Source: an uncultured Oscillospiraceae bacterium
GTDB lineage: Bacteria; Bacillota; Clostridia; Oscillospirales; Ruminococcaceae
Direction of reading: 5' to 3'
Assembly: GCA_900539695.1 (NCBI GenBank)
Contig: UQDG01000020.1
Span: 1 to 41,532, forward strand
Length of the DNA: 41,532 bases
A model generated the notes under the pieces. It did no database searches. It was not told the origin of the DNA and saw only the letters and a program-made list of their open reading frames with translations. Below, in pieces: positions 1-10,264 of this stretch. Every line of letters starts with the position of its first letter. Within the stretch, counting starts at the first letter, position 1. The position numbers and the translations under genes were made by a program.

Positions 1-53
1 CTCGCTACCTCCACCTTGGCAAGGTGGCGCTCTACCAGATGAGCTACGGCCGC
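1..53 (-). tRNA. tRNA-Gly (GCC), partial (3' part lies outside the window)
   Basis: Read on the minus strand, the 5' end begins GCGGCCG, then TA, a D-arm GCTC...GAGC, and an anticodon stem CCACC/GGTGG around the loop TTGCCAA. The anticodon is therefore GCC (glycine). The variable region starts before the window edge cuts it off, so the T-arm and acceptor 3' strand are not visible. A strong promoter lies about 50 bases upstream. Confidence 0.93.
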
Positions 54-100
54 ATGTTGGAGAGGTTTTGCTCAGCCGCTCTCTCCGGGCGACGTATGTT

Positions 101-129
101 ATTATAGCTGACAACGAGCGAAAAGTCAA
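101..129 (-). promoter_or_regulatory. sigma-A promoter of tRNA-Gly
   Basis: On the minus strand, -35 TTGACT (124-129) and -10 TATAAT (101-106) are separated by exactly 17 bases. It lies between the end of hslO and the tRNA, so the tRNA does not depend on read-through from the operon upstream. Confidence 0.85.
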
Positions 130-158
130 GCATTTTTTCTAATTTTTTTGTGATTTTT

Positions 159-1070
159 TCAGGTTTTTTCAAGTTCCTGCTTTTCATCGCTGGCAGGCCA
201 TTTTTTGAGCAGTTCATTCAGGTCCACCTTGTAATTCTTGTTGCAGAACTGGCAATTCACCTCAGCAATGGGGTCTTCATCCCGCAGCTTTTCCACTTCT
301 TTTTTGCCAAGGCTGCGGATCATATTCTCCACACGCTCCTCGCTGCAATCGCAGCGGTAGGTCACGTGGTAGCTGTCGAGGATATCTGGCTGAAAACCTT
401 CCAGCGCCAGCTCCAGCATATCGCGGACAGTCTTGCCCTCCTCCAGCATAGTGGTGACACTGGGCATAGCCTTGATGTTCTTTTCCAGGTGGTTGATCTC
501 GTCCTCGGTGGCGCCGGGCAGCAGCTGCACGATGAAGCCGCCTGCACAGCGCACGCTCAGGTCCTTATCTACCAGTACGCCCAGGGCGCAGACCGTGGGG
601 ATCTGTTCGCTGATGGCAAAGTAGGTGGTGACGTCCTCAGCGATCTCACCGGAGGTCAGGGGCACCTGGCCGATGTACGGTTCGCGCATGCCCAGGTCAC
701 GGATCACGTCCAGCGTGCCGTCCTTACCCACGGCCGCGCCCACGTTCAGGTGGCCGTCAGCCCGCGGAGGAAGCTCTACAACAGGGTTCTCCACATAGCC
801 TTTAACGTTGCCGGTACCATCGGAAACGGCCAGCAGGCGGCCTGCAGGGCCGCCGCCCTTGATCTGCAGGGTGACGGAATCCTGGGTGCTTTTGAGCATA
901 ATGCCCATCATGGAGGCAGCCGTCAGCAGGCGGCCCAGCGCGGCCGTGGTGACGGCGCTGGTCTTGTGCAGGCGCTCCATCTCGCGCACGATCTCGGTGG
1001 AATCCACACCGTAAAAGACAATACCGCCGTTCTCGGAGATGCCGCGCAGCATGTTATGATTCTGTTCCAT
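159..1070 (-). CDS. hslO: Hsp33 family redox-regulated molecular chaperone
   Basis: This 303-residue protein matches the Hsp33 family in length and layout. Hsp33 is a cytosolic holdase that is switched on when oxidants release zinc from four C-terminal cysteines. Those four are visible as CDC near residues 239-241 and CQFC near 272-275. The N-terminal part has the family pattern with GGGPAGRLLAV and a VENPVVELPP stretch. The start has a GGAAGGGGAAAG ribosome site. It overlaps the 3' end of the methyltransferase gene upstream by 17 bases, so it is the last gene of a five-gene operon (dagK-lon-engB-yqeM-hslO). Pairing with lon fits a protein-quality-control theme. No clear intrinsic terminator follows; only an AT-rich stretch leads to the tRNA-Gly promoter. 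Confidence 0.95.
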   Translation of the reverse strand: MEQNHNMLRGISENGGIVFYGVDSTEIVREMERLHKTSAVTTAALGRLLTAASMMGIMLKSTQDSVTLQIKGGGPAGRLLAVSDGTGNVKGYVENPVVELPPRADGHLNVGAAVGKDGTLDVIRDLGMREPYIGQVPLTSGEIAEDVTTYFAISEQIPTVCALGVLVDKDLSVRCAGGFIVQLLPGATEDEINHLEKNIKAMPSVTTMLEEGKTVRDMLELALEGFQPDILDSYHVTYRCDCSEERVENMIRSLGKKEVEKLRDEDPIAEVNCQFCNKNYKVDLNELLKKWPASDEKQELEKT

Positions 1071-1833
1071 TTATTCTTTCCCCTTCCTGGGTGTATTGTT
1101 TGACAGCCGTGATGATCCAGCGCGGGCTGTCGGGCCGCACAAGGCCAAAGTCCTCGCCGTCGGCAACCTTGGCCACGGTGAAGCCATATTTTTCCAGCAG
1201 CGACGTTACCAGATCCAGCGGGTAGCTGTACTCACTGAAGGACTCCTTAAAGTGTTCGCCGGTCTCGTGGTAGTCTATGTCGATGGTAATGTCCACCCGG
1301 CCGGTGGCTGCATCAAAATGGTTGGTCCAGTGGCACTCGGCGTCCTCGGCCTCGATGTCGAAGGTCTCCCCTGCCAGAATTTTCTGGTGCTTATACGGAG
1401 TGTTCAGGTCAAAGATGAAAACGCCGTCTTTTTCCATAAAGTAGGCCGCTTTGCGGATGGCTTTTTCAAACTGATCCACCGGGCCGATATGGTTGTAGGT
1501 ATCAAAGGTGGAGACCGCCGCGCGGATGGTGCCGTACAGGTCCAGCGAGAGCAGGTCCTGCCGCAGCAGCAAAATACAGCCGGTCATGTCCAGCTCATCG
1601 GCTTTTTCCCGCAGGACGCTGAGCATCTCTTCGGAGCGGTCGATGCCAATGACGTCATAGCCCGCCTGGGCCAGCATCAGGGTCAAATCGCCGGTACCGC
1701 AGCCCAGGTCGGCCAGGATGCCGTCGCGGATACCGTGGGCCGCCAGTTCGTCGGTGACATAGCGGTAAAGGGCGTCGTAGTCGGCCTCGCTGTTGAGTTC
1801 ATCATAAAAATAGGCAAATTCGTTGTAGGCCAT
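1054..1833 (-). CDS. Class I SAM-dependent methyltransferase, YqeM-like
   Basis: A 259-residue Rossmann-fold methyltransferase. SAM motif I is seen as LADLGCGTGDL (residues 40-50), followed by an acidic residue at the end of strand 2 in VIGIDRSEEML. The N-terminus (MAYNEFAYFYDELN) closely resembles Bacillus YqeM, a methyltransferase of unknown substrate, so YqeM-like is the best label. The start has a GGAGTGA ribosome site. The stop of engB lies 3 bases upstream and the hslO start overlaps its end, so it is co-transcribed. The substrate cannot be told from sequence. Confidence 0.88.
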   Translation of the reverse strand: MAYNEFAYFYDELNSEADYDALYRYVTDELAAHGIRDGILADLGCGTGDLTLMLAQAGYDVIGIDRSEEMLSVLREKADELDMTGCILLLRQDLLSLDLYGTIRAAVSTFDTYNHIGPVDQFEKAIRKAAYFMEKDGVFIFDLNTPYKHQKILAGETFDIEAEDAECHWTNHFDAATGRVDITIDIDYHETGEHFKESFSEYSYPLDLVTSLLEKYGFTVAKVADGEDFGLVRPDSPRWIITAVKQYTQEGERINGTES

Positions 1834-1836
1834 GGG

Positions 1837-2424
1837 TCACTCCGTTGCTGCGGCGGTTTCCAGCAGAGCGCGCAGTTCTTCCATGCCCAGGCCATTCTCG
1901 GCACTGGTCAGGATGACTTTCTGGCAGCCGTAGGGCGCACAGATCTCCTCAAACTCAGCCTGGCGGGCGGCCATCTCGCTCTTTTTCAGCTTATCGCCCT
2001 TCGTCAGGGCGGCCACAAACGGGATACGGTGGTAGTGCAAATACTCCAGCATCTGCACGTCGTCGGCACTGGGAGCGTGGCGGCTGTCCAGTAATTGCAC
2101 CAGCAGACAGACGCTGCGGTCGTCCTCGAAATAGGTATTGATCAACTCGTCCCAGCGTTCGCGCTCGGCGTTGGAGACCTTGGCGTAGCCGTAGCCGGGC
2201 AGGTCCACAAAGTAGGCCTTATCCACTTTATAAAAGTTGATGGTGGCCGTTTTGCCTGGGGTAGCGCTGACGCGGGCCAGTTTGCGGCGGTTGCACAGCT
2301 TATTGATGAGGCTGGATTTTCCCACATTGGAGCGGCCGGAAAAAACGATCTCCGGCCGGTCGCTGTCCGGCAGCTGGCGGGACAAGCCGTAGGATGCGAG
2401 AAATTCGCAGTTATTGTAGTTCAT
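1837..2424 (-). CDS. engB: Ribosome biogenesis GTP-binding protein EngB/YsxC
   Basis: At 195 residues this is a typical EngB/YsxC GTPase, which acts in late assembly of the large ribosomal subunit and is usually essential. The G motifs are in order: G1 GRSNVGKSS (30-38), G2 TPGKT near 55-59, G3 DLPGYG (74-79), G4 TKGD near 140, and G5 TSAENG. The ribosome site is AAAGGA. It lies 10 bases downstream of lon; the lon-engB pairing is a common arrangement in Firmicutes, which supports both calls. Confidence 0.97.
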   Translation of the reverse strand: MNYNNCEFLASYGLSRQLPDSDRPEIVFSGRSNVGKSSLINKLCNRRKLARVSATPGKTATINFYKVDKAYFVDLPGYGYAKVSNAERERWDELINTYFEDDRSVCLLVQLLDSRHAPSADDVQMLEYLHYHRIPFVAALTKGDKLKKSEMAARQAEFEEICAPYGCQKVILTSAENGLGMEELRALLETAAATE

Positions 2425-2434
2425 AGTGGTTCCT

Positions 2435-4876
<2,442 letters not shown>

Positions 4877-4879
4877 TGC

Positions 4880-5842
4880 TTACTCTCCCATGACCTGCAG
4901 AACAGGTGCGTTGTATGCGAGTTTTGGCGGCAAAAGGATACGGGCGCTGCGCCGTGCCGTCTCGGCGTGCAGCGTTTTCTGGGGCGAACATTCGCCGTCC
5001 AGGGTGGTGATCATCGGCTTTGGATCCAGCACCCGGATGTCGATGGCCGATGTGCGGAAGTACGTTAAGTACGGGCGGAACTTTTCGGTCACCGTACCGT
5101 CCGGCGTAAGGTGCTCGCCTTTTTTGTAGCCGCCCAAAAGGCCGGGCAGCTTCAGGCGCGGCACCGGCTTTAGCAGCACCACGTCCAGCAGGCCGTCGTC
5201 CAGGCTGGCGTTGGGGGCGGCACAGTAGCCGCCGCCGTACATGCGGGCGTTGCAGATGGCCAGCATCATGTAGACGCCGTCCAGTTCCCGGTCATCAGCC
5301 TGAATATGCAGGTGATGCCTGAAGCTGCTGCAGACGGCTTCGAGGATGGACAGGGTGTACGCGGTGGTCCCGCCGCACAGCGGGATGCGCCGCCACTTGG
5401 GGATACCGTTGGCCACCTGGGCGTCGATGCCTGCGGCGTAGATGTCGATGCCGTAGCCCTGGGGCGTTGCCAGCAGATCCACCGGGAAGGCTTCGGCTGC
5501 CAGCTGGGTATCCATATCCAAGAAATCCGCCGGGGCGCCGAAGTTGCGCACATAGTCGTTGCCGCTGCCGCAGGGAATGCAGCCCACCGCGATATTGGGG
5601 TGGTTGGCCGCGCCTTGCAGCACTTCGTTCATCGTGCCGTCGCCGCCTGCCGCGTAGATATGTACTTCTTCCCCGCTGGCTGCGGCGGCTTCGGCCAATT
5701 GGCGGGCGTGGCCGCGGCTGCGGGTGACCTCGATCTGCACATCCACCCCGGCGCGGGAAGCGGCCGCCTGGATCTGGGGCACCAGCACCACGCTGGCGTC
5801 GGTCTTGCCGGCCGCGGGATTGATGATAAACAACTGCTGCAT
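4880..5842 (-). CDS. Diacylglycerol/lipid kinase family protein (DagK/YegS-like)
   Basis: A 320-residue member of the diacylglycerol kinase catalytic family, which phosphorylates diacylglycerol or related lipids at the inner face of the membrane. Seen: N-terminal FIINPAAGK, nucleotide-binding GGDGTMNEVLQG (66-77), and GSGND (92-96). An upstream in-frame extension exists, but I chose the ATG at 5842. It starts the conserved FIINP strand, has an AAAGGGG ribosome site, and follows a good promoter at 5889-5917 at the right distance. This is the first gene of the operon with lon. The family also includes sphingosine- and ceramide-kinase-like enzymes, so the exact lipid substrate is an inference. 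Confidence 0.9.
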   Translation of the reverse strand: MQQLFIINPAAGKTDASVVLVPQIQAAASRAGVDVQIEVTRSRGHARQLAEAAAASGEEVHIYAAGGDGTMNEVLQGAANHPNIAVGCIPCGSGNDYVRNFGAPADFLDMDTQLAAEAFPVDLLATPQGYGIDIYAAGIDAQVANGIPKWRRIPLCGGTTAYTLSILEAVCSSFRHHLHIQADDRELDGVYMMLAICNARMYGGGYCAAPNASLDDGLLDVVLLKPVPRLKLPGLLGGYKKGEHLTPDGTVTEKFRPYLTYFRTSAIDIRVLDPKPMITTLDGECSPQKTLHAETARRSARILLPPKLAYNAPVLQVMGE

Positions 5843-5888
5843 GGTGCGCCCCTTTCCCCTATGCTTCCTGATAGTAACAGGTATATCT

Positions 5889-5917
5889 ATTGTAGCGGTT
5901 TCTTGCAAAAAGTGCAA
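5889..5917 (-). promoter_or_regulatory. sigma-A promoter of the dagK-lon-engB-yqeM-hslO operon
   Basis: Minus strand: -35 TTGCAC (5912-5917) and -10 TACAAT (5889-5894), 17-base spacer. It lies about 47 bases upstream of the chosen dagK start. A weaker plus-strand pair, TTGCAA (5903-5908) and GATAAA 17 bases on, overlaps it and could serve the divergent DUF421 gene. Confidence 0.75.
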
Positions 5918-5974
5918 GGGTTTGGGATAAACTGCTAGCCCCCGGCCCAAAATATTGTGCAGGAGGGGTTTTGT

Positions 5975-6664
5975 ATGGCAGATGTTTTTGTGGAAATCGG
6001 GCAAGTCGTCATTACCAGCCTTGTATCATTGATGGGGATGTTTTTGCTGACGCGGTGGGGCGGCAAGCGGCAAATTTCCCAGATGAGCCCCTTTGACTAT
6101 CTGAACGCTGTGACCACCGGTTCTATCGCTGCCGAGCTGGCGACAAATTTGGAACAGTGGTACCGCCCAGTCACCGCCATGGTCGTGTACGGGCTGGTGA
6201 CCTGGGTCGTGCATTTTACTGCCTGCCGCAGTATCTTTATGCGCAGTTTGTGGAGCGGGCGGTCGCTGGTATTGATGGAGAGCGGCACCATTTTTAAGGA
6301 GAATCTTTCCCGCGCGTCCATTGATTTGAACGAGTTTTTGGGTCAGGCCCGCGTGGCCGGGTATTTTGACCCCAATGAAATACAAACCGCCATTTTGGAA
6401 ACGAACGGCCAGATCAGCTTTTTGCCCAAGAGCGGCAGCCGCCCCGTCACCCCGCAGGACTTGCAGCTGACGCCGGAGCCGGTGAGTGCGTGGTATGACC
6501 TGATTCTGGACGGGCAGCTGATGGAAGACAACCTGAAAGCCTCCGGCCGCAGCATAAGCTGGCTGGAAGGCCAGCTGCACAGCGTGGGCATCGGGCAGAA
6601 AAGCGAGGTATTTTACGCGGGCTGCAACCAGCAGGGCACATTCTTCGCCTGCCGCGGTGGGTAA
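5975..6664 (+). CDS. DUF421 (YetF-type) membrane protein
   Basis: A 229-residue protein of the DUF421/YetF family. The N-terminal third holds three hydrophobic segments, with the family pattern GKRQISQMSPFDYL after the first helix. The soluble part contains a family-typical stretch, NLSRASIDLNEFLGQARVAGYF, preceding the segment ETNGQISFLPKSG. The ATG at 5975 was chosen over an in-frame GTG at 5957 because AGGAGGGG sits just before it. It stands alone, divergent from dagK, and ends in a shared hairpin with rubrerythrin. DUF421 proteins are abundant in spore formers. One, 2Duf of the spoVA2mob element, has been linked to spore membrane properties, but the molecular function is not settled. A second, diverged DUF421 gene lies at 14916-15593. 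Confidence 0.9.
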   Translation: MADVFVEIGQVVITSLVSLMGMFLLTRWGGKRQISQMSPFDYLNAVTTGSIAAELATNLEQWYRPVTAMVVYGLVTWVVHFTACRSIFMRSLWSGRSLVLMESGTIFKENLSRASIDLNEFLGQARVAGYFDPNEIQTAILETNGQISFLPKSGSRPVTPQDLQLTPEPVSAWYDLILDGQLMEDNLKASGRSISWLEGQLHSVGIGQKSEVFYAGCNQQGTFFACRGG

Positions 6665-6666
6665 GC

Positions 6667-6699
6667 AAAAGGGCCGAAGCCCGAAGCTTCGACCCTTTT
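6667..6699. terminator. Bidirectional intrinsic terminator between DUF421 and rubrerythrin
   Basis: The arms AAAAGGGCCGAAGC (6667-6680) and GCTTCGACCCTTTT (6686-6699) pair with one mismatch around a 5-base loop. A-tract and T-tract lie on opposite sides, so the hairpin can end transcription of both convergent genes. Confidence 0.85.
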
Positions 6700-6721
6700 G
6701 TATTGGGCGATGTGGCCCAGA

Positions 6722-7258
6722 TTATTTGAAGTAGCGATCCAGCAGGCCCTGCATACCGCGGCCATGGCGGGCCTCATCCTTTGCCATCTCGTGGACGGTG
6801 TCATGGATGGCGTCCAGGTTCAGTTCCTTGGCCTTCTTGGCCAGGTCCATCTTGCCGGCGCAGGCGCCGCACTCGGCGTCAACACGCATCTGCAGGTTCT
6901 TTTTGGTGCTGTCGGTCAGGACCTCGCCCAGCAGCTCAGCGAACTTGGAAGCATGCTCAGCTTCCTCAAAGGCGTAGCGCTTCCAGGCTTCGGCGATCTC
7001 GGGGTAGCCTTCGCGGTCAGCCACGCGGCTCATGGCCAGGTACATGCCAACTTCGCTGCACTCGCCGTTGAAGTTCTCGCGCAGACCCTGCTTGATCTCC
7101 TCGGGCACGTCCTTGGCGATGCCGACAACATGCTCGGTTACATAGGTGTTGTCCTTCTTCTCGATGAACTTGGAAGCCGGGGCCTTGCAGACCGGGCAGA
7201 ACTCGGGGATGGTGCCTTCAGCGATATAACCACAAACGGTGCAAACATACTTCGTCAT
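6722..7258 (-). CDS. Reverse rubrerythrin (N-terminal rubredoxin, C-terminal diiron domain)
   Basis: A 178-residue non-haem iron peroxidase that protects anaerobes by reducing hydrogen peroxide (and possibly O2) with electrons from NAD(P)H. The domain order is reversed from classical rubrerythrin. The rubredoxin-like FeS4 site comes first (CTVC at 6-9, CPVC at 21-24), then the ferritin-like four-helix bundle with ExxH pairs at 99-102 and 162-165 and further glutamates near 66-69. I chose the ATG at 7258 because AGGAGG precedes it; an upstream in-frame ATG would add 21 non-conserved residues. It is monocistronic, with a perfect-consensus promoter (7342-7370) and a palindrome in its leader (7314-7333). 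It may be oxidant-regulated, but the palindrome is not a recognisable PerR box. Confidence 0.93.
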   Translation of the reverse strand: MTKYVCTVCGYIAEGTIPEFCPVCKAPASKFIEKKDNTYVTEHVVGIAKDVPEEIKQGLRENFNGECSEVGMYLAMSRVADREGYPEIAEAWKRYAFEEAEHASKFAELLGEVLTDSTKKNLQMRVDAECGACAGKMDLAKKAKELNLDAIHDTVHEMAKDEARHGRGMQGLLDRYFK

Positions 7259-7313
7259 AATAAATTGCCTCCTGTAATTTTGGATTTTCCATTTTATTGC
7301 TCTTATTTGCTCT

Positions 7314-7333
7314 TGAGACAAGTTCCTGTCTCA
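7314..7333. promoter_or_regulatory. Inverted repeat in the rubrerythrin leader (candidate operator)
   Basis: TGAGACA (7314-7320) and TGTCTCA (7327-7333) are perfect inverted arms around a 6-base core. They start a few bases after the expected transcription start, a classic place for a repressor. It is not followed by a T-tract, so a terminator is unlikely. Confidence 0.55.
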
Positions 7334-7341
7334 TTGCCTAT

Positions 7342-7370
7342 ATTATACGGAACTATACCACTTTTGTCAA
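7342..7370 (-). promoter_or_regulatory. Consensus sigma-A promoter of rubrerythrin
   Basis: Minus strand: -35 TTGACA (7365-7370) and -10 TATAAT (7342-7347), 17-base spacer. All twelve positions match consensus, which predicts very strong expression unless repressed. Confidence 0.9.
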
Positions 7371-7399
7371 TAGTCTTTTCATATTTTTAAGAATAAATC

Positions 7400-7939
7400 T
7401 CATTTTTTAAAAAGTTTGTATTGGTTTACTCTCCCCGGCGCATTTTTGGGCATAGCAGCAAACAAAGCTTTGGAGAGCACACAGCTCAACGCCCCCACGC
7501 ACAGTCCGGCCACCAGCAGCACCGGCGCATAGCCTAACGCCATCGCACTGGACAGCAGTACCGAGGCTCCCAGCAATTGGCCGATATTATGGGCCAGCGC
7601 ACCGCTGACCGTGAAGATGAACTCTCCCGGCGAGGCGGGCAGGTGCAGCAGCCCCCACAATACAAGGAAGGACAGCACGCCGCCGCACAGGGATAAAAAG
7701 CCAGCTGTCGGCCCGCGGGTCAACAGGGCAAACAGAGCCTTGAGCAGCACCAGCTCCGCCGCTGTGCGGGTGTTTAAGAAAAGCAGCGCGTACATGACCA
7801 CCAGGTTGGAAAGGCCCAGCTTCATGGCGGGCATCAGGCCCAGCAGCGGCGTGATGGCGGATTCTAAAAATGACAGTGCGATGGCCAGGGCAAACAGCAT
7901 GCCCGTCCAGGCGACCTCTCGGGATTTTTGGCTGCGCAT
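7400..7939 (-). CDS. Gx transporter family membrane protein (older name: heptaprenyl diphosphate synthase component I)
   Basis: A 179-residue, very hydrophobic protein with about five or six membrane segments. The pattern MLFALAIALSFLES followed by MKLGLSNLVVMYAL is typical of the family long annotated as 'heptaprenyl diphosphate synthase component I' and now called Gx transporter. It looks like an ECF-type S-component fold rather than an enzyme. The ATG at 7939 was preferred to an upstream TTG because the ribosome site AAGGGGAG lies between them. In other Clostridia the gene often sits beside rnf or nusG-domain genes; here it stands between rubrerythrin and a divergent lipoprotein gene. The substrate is unknown. 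Upstream there is a weak -10 (TATTAT at 7975-7980) and a short inverted repeat, GGTAG/CTACC, at 7982-8004. Confidence 0.82.
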   Translation of the reverse strand: MRSQKSREVAWTGMLFALAIALSFLESAITPLLGLMPAMKLGLSNLVVMYALLFLNTRTAAELVLLKALFALLTRGPTAGFLSLCGGVLSFLVLWGLLHLPASPGEFIFTVSGALAHNIGQLLGASVLLSSAMALGYAPVLLVAGLCVGALSCVLSKALFAAMPKNAPGRVNQYKLFKK

Positions 7940-8059
7940 AGGGCAGTCTCCCCTTTCTTGCAAGCAGGATTACTATAATAAGGTAGCAGCCCGCGCAGAC
8001 TACCTAAAAAATTTACAATTTTCACACAGCTTTTCCGGCGCGGATTCGAGCCAAACGGC

Positions 8060-8088
8060 TTGAAAAAAACAGGGATATGGTGTATCCT
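8060..8088 (+). promoter_or_regulatory. Probable promoter of the DUF4358-MBOAT-DHHW unit
   Basis: -35 TTGAAA (8060-8065) and -10 TATCCT (8083-8088) with a 17-base spacer. About 80 bases of leader follow, including an imperfect inverted repeat (8100-8111 with 8130-8141, 10 of 12 positions pairing). Confidence 0.55.
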
Positions 8089-8176
8089 ATTAGAGTATCG
8101 GTATAGCATGCCGATGCTTATTTTTAAAAGCATACCATACCATTATGAAAAAGATATGAAAAAGGAGATCCTACTC

Positions 8177-8773
8177 ATGAAAAAGTTACTTCCTATCCTG
8201 CTGTGCGCTGCCCTGCTGGCTGGCTGCGGCAGTTCCGCCAGCTCCGCTGCTTCTTCGGCTGCGGAGAGCACCGTAGCTTCTGAGTCTGTTGCCGAGTCCA
8301 CCGCAGAGAGCACCAACGGCGGTGCTGACAGCGAGACCGACATTGTCGTGAGCGATGATGCCAAAGCCAATACCGCCAATCTGGACGCTGCTGTATCCGC
8401 TTTGGAAGAGGTCAACCCCATCGCCAACCCCCGTGCACTGGACGACTTCTCTGTTGAGAACGAGCTGATGCTGACCATGGACAACATTGCCGGCTACAAG
8501 GGCGATGTGACCAACGACCAGGCTGACTGCGGCCTCGTGTTTGTGGCCCAGGCCAAGCCCGGCAAGGCCGCTGATGTCGAGAGCGAGCTGCAGGCTTACA
8601 AAGACAGCCTGTCTGCCAACGACCTGTATGCCGAGTTTGCCGACAAGGTCGCTCTGGCCAAGGACGCCCGCATCGTGACCAATGGCGACTATGTTGCCAT
8701 CGTCATCGCCGGCATTTCGAACCCTGACTACAGCGCCATTGATACCGCCCTGGAAACGGCACTGAACTTCTAA
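8177..8773 (+). CDS. DUF4358 domain lipoprotein
   Basis: A 198-residue exported lipoprotein. The signal peptide runs MKKLLPILLCAALLAGC with lipobox LAGC, so Cys17 would be lipidated and anchored to the outer face of the membrane. A Ser/Ala/Glu-rich linker of about 40 residues follows, then a compact domain (about 60-198) resembling DUF4358. That domain has conserved-looking segments with VENELMLTMDNIAGYKGD and VTNGDYVAIVIAGISNPD. The start at 8177 is fixed by AAAGGAG and the signal peptide. The gene is followed by an attenuator-like hairpin and then MBOAT and DHHW genes on the same strand, so the three probably work together at the cell surface. No biochemical function is known to me for DUF4358. 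Confidence 0.85.
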   Translation: MKKLLPILLCAALLAGCGSSASSAASSAAESTVASESVAESTAESTNGGADSETDIVVSDDAKANTANLDAAVSALEEVNPIANPRALDDFSVENELMLTMDNIAGYKGDVTNDQADCGLVFVAQAKPGKAADVESELQAYKDSLSANDLYAEFADKVALAKDARIVTNGDYVAIVIAGISNPDYSAIDTALETALNF

Positions 8774-8789
8774 ACTATCGTATGGATGC

Positions 8790-8823
8790 AACAGGCCGCT
8801 ACCCCGCTGGGTAACGGCCTGTT
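8790..8823 (+). terminator. Intercistronic hairpin between the DUF4358 gene and the MBOAT gene
   Basis: A 15-bp stem (8790-8804 with 8809-8823) with one mismatch and a 4-base loop. It is followed only by GTTCTTGT rather than a full T-tract, so it may be a partial terminator or an RNA-stabilising stem that sets more lipoprotein than MBOAT transcript. Confidence 0.6.
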
Positions 8824-8853
8824 CTTGTAAACAAAAGAAAGGAGATCGCGCGG

Positions 8854-10248
8854 ATGGTTTTTAACAGCGTTGTGTTCCTGTTCTGCTTTTTGCCGCTGGC
8901 GCTGCTTGCGTACTACCTCGTCCCCGGGCGGGGCAAAAACGTGGTACTGCTGGTGGAAAGTCTGCTGTTCTACTGCTGGACCGGTGTAGAATATCTGCCG
9001 CTGATTGTCTGCCTGATCGTATTCAACTACCTGTGGGGGCTGCTGACAGCGCGCACCAAAGCCAAACTGAAAGGCCTGCTGCCTGCCGTGGCGGTGCTGG
9101 TCAACCTGGCGGCGCTGGTCTACTTTAAGTATGCCAATTTCCTGATCGATACCCTGAACCGCATCGGGAATTTTGGCCTGGCCGCCCTGGATGTAGGCGC
9201 GGTGCTGCCCCTGGGCATCAGCTACTACATCTTTAAAATTATCAGCTACGAAGCCGACGTTTACACCGGCAAGGTGGAGGCCGAGAAAGACCCCATCGCC
9301 TTTGCGGCGTATGTGCTGTTCTTCCCGCAATTGATTGTCGGCCCCATCATCAAGTACCGCGATATGGCCCCGCAGCTGCACAACTACAAAAACCGCTGCA
9401 ATGCGGCGCTGATGGAGCGCGGCGTGGAACTGTTTTTGTTTGGCCTTGCCAAAAAGGTGATCTTGGCGGATTCCATCGGTGCGCTGTGGACCGATATTAT
9501 CAGCACGGGCGGCGTGGGGCTAAGCAATGTTTCCACCCCGCTGGCCTGGCTGGGCATCATTGCCTACTCGCTGCAGCTGTACTTTGACTTTGCCGGGTAC
9601 AGCGAGATGAGCAACGGCCTCGCTGCCCTGATGGGCTTTGACTGCGCCGCCAACTTTGATTTGCCGTATATTTCTGCCAGCATTACGGAGTTCTGGCGGC
9701 GGTGGCACATTTCCCTGTCCGGCTGGTTCCGGGATTACATCTACATTCCGCTGGGCGGCAACCGCAAGGGCGCCGCGCGGCAGATGCTTAACATGTTCCT
9801 CGTCTGGGCCGCCACCGGCATCTGGCACGGCGCCAACTGGAACTTCATCGTGTGGGGGCTGTACTATTTTGTGCTGCTGGTCATCGAGAAGAATTTCCTG
9901 CTGAAATTCCTGAAGAAATGCCCGCTTGCGGCCCATATTTACACGCTGTTCTTTGTGGTGCTGGGCTGGGGCATCTTTACCGCCAACCAGCCCGGTGCGC
10001 CGCTGGGGCTGCTGCTCAACAAGCTGTTTGTGCCCCAGGGCGGCATCTCGGCGGTGTATTATCTGCGCAACTACGGCGTATTTTTGGTGCTGGGCTGCGT
10101 GTGTTCGTCGGTACTGCCCCGCTGGCTGTGGGAGCGCATCAGCCGCAATACGGCGGTAAAAGCGGTGGTCTCGGCCCTGCTGGCGCTGCTGTGCATTGCC
10201 TATGTAGTGGCCGCCACCAACACGACGGCCCTGTACGCCAATTTCTGA
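8854..10248 (+). CDS. MBOAT family membrane-bound O-acyltransferase (AlgI/DltB-like)
   Basis: A 464-residue multi-pass protein with 10 or more hydrophobic segments. MBOAT enzymes move acyl groups, usually acetyl, across the membrane onto extracellular polymers. The two diagnostic histidines are visible: the one in FWRRWHISLSGWFRDY (residue 285) and the invariant catalytic one in GIWHGANWNF (residue 325). The pattern FFPQLIVGPIIKYRDM is also typical of the AlgI branch. AAAGGAGA precedes the ATG. The DHHW gene starts 17 bases downstream of its stop, matching AlgI-AlgJ/X pairs in polysaccharide acetylation. No exopolysaccharide synthase genes are nearby, so the acceptor could be a wall polymer or a polysaccharide made elsewhere. 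Confidence 0.93.
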   Translation: MVFNSVVFLFCFLPLALLAYYLVPGRGKNVVLLVESLLFYCWTGVEYLPLIVCLIVFNYLWGLLTARTKAKLKGLLPAVAVLVNLAALVYFKYANFLIDTLNRIGNFGLAALDVGAVLPLGISYYIFKIISYEADVYTGKVEAEKDPIAFAAYVLFFPQLIVGPIIKYRDMAPQLHNYKNRCNAALMERGVELFLFGLAKKVILADSIGALWTDIISTGGVGLSNVSTPLAWLGIIAYSLQLYFDFAGYSEMSNGLAALMGFDCAANFDLPYISASITEFWRRWHISLSGWFRDYIYIPLGGNRKGAARQMLNMFLVWAATGIWHGANWNFIVWGLYYFVLLVIEKNFLLKFLKKCPLAAHIYTLFFVVLGWGIFTANQPGAPLGLLLNKLFVPQGGISAVYYLRNYGVFLVLGCVCSSVLPRWLWERISRNTAVKAVVSALLALLCIAYVVAATNTTALYANF

Positions 10249-10264
10249 AAGGAGGAACGGGATC

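Noticed and set aside
1096..2094. Long plus-strand open frames opposite yqeM, engB and hslO
   Set aside because: They mirror genes with clear motifs and encode sequences without any family pattern.
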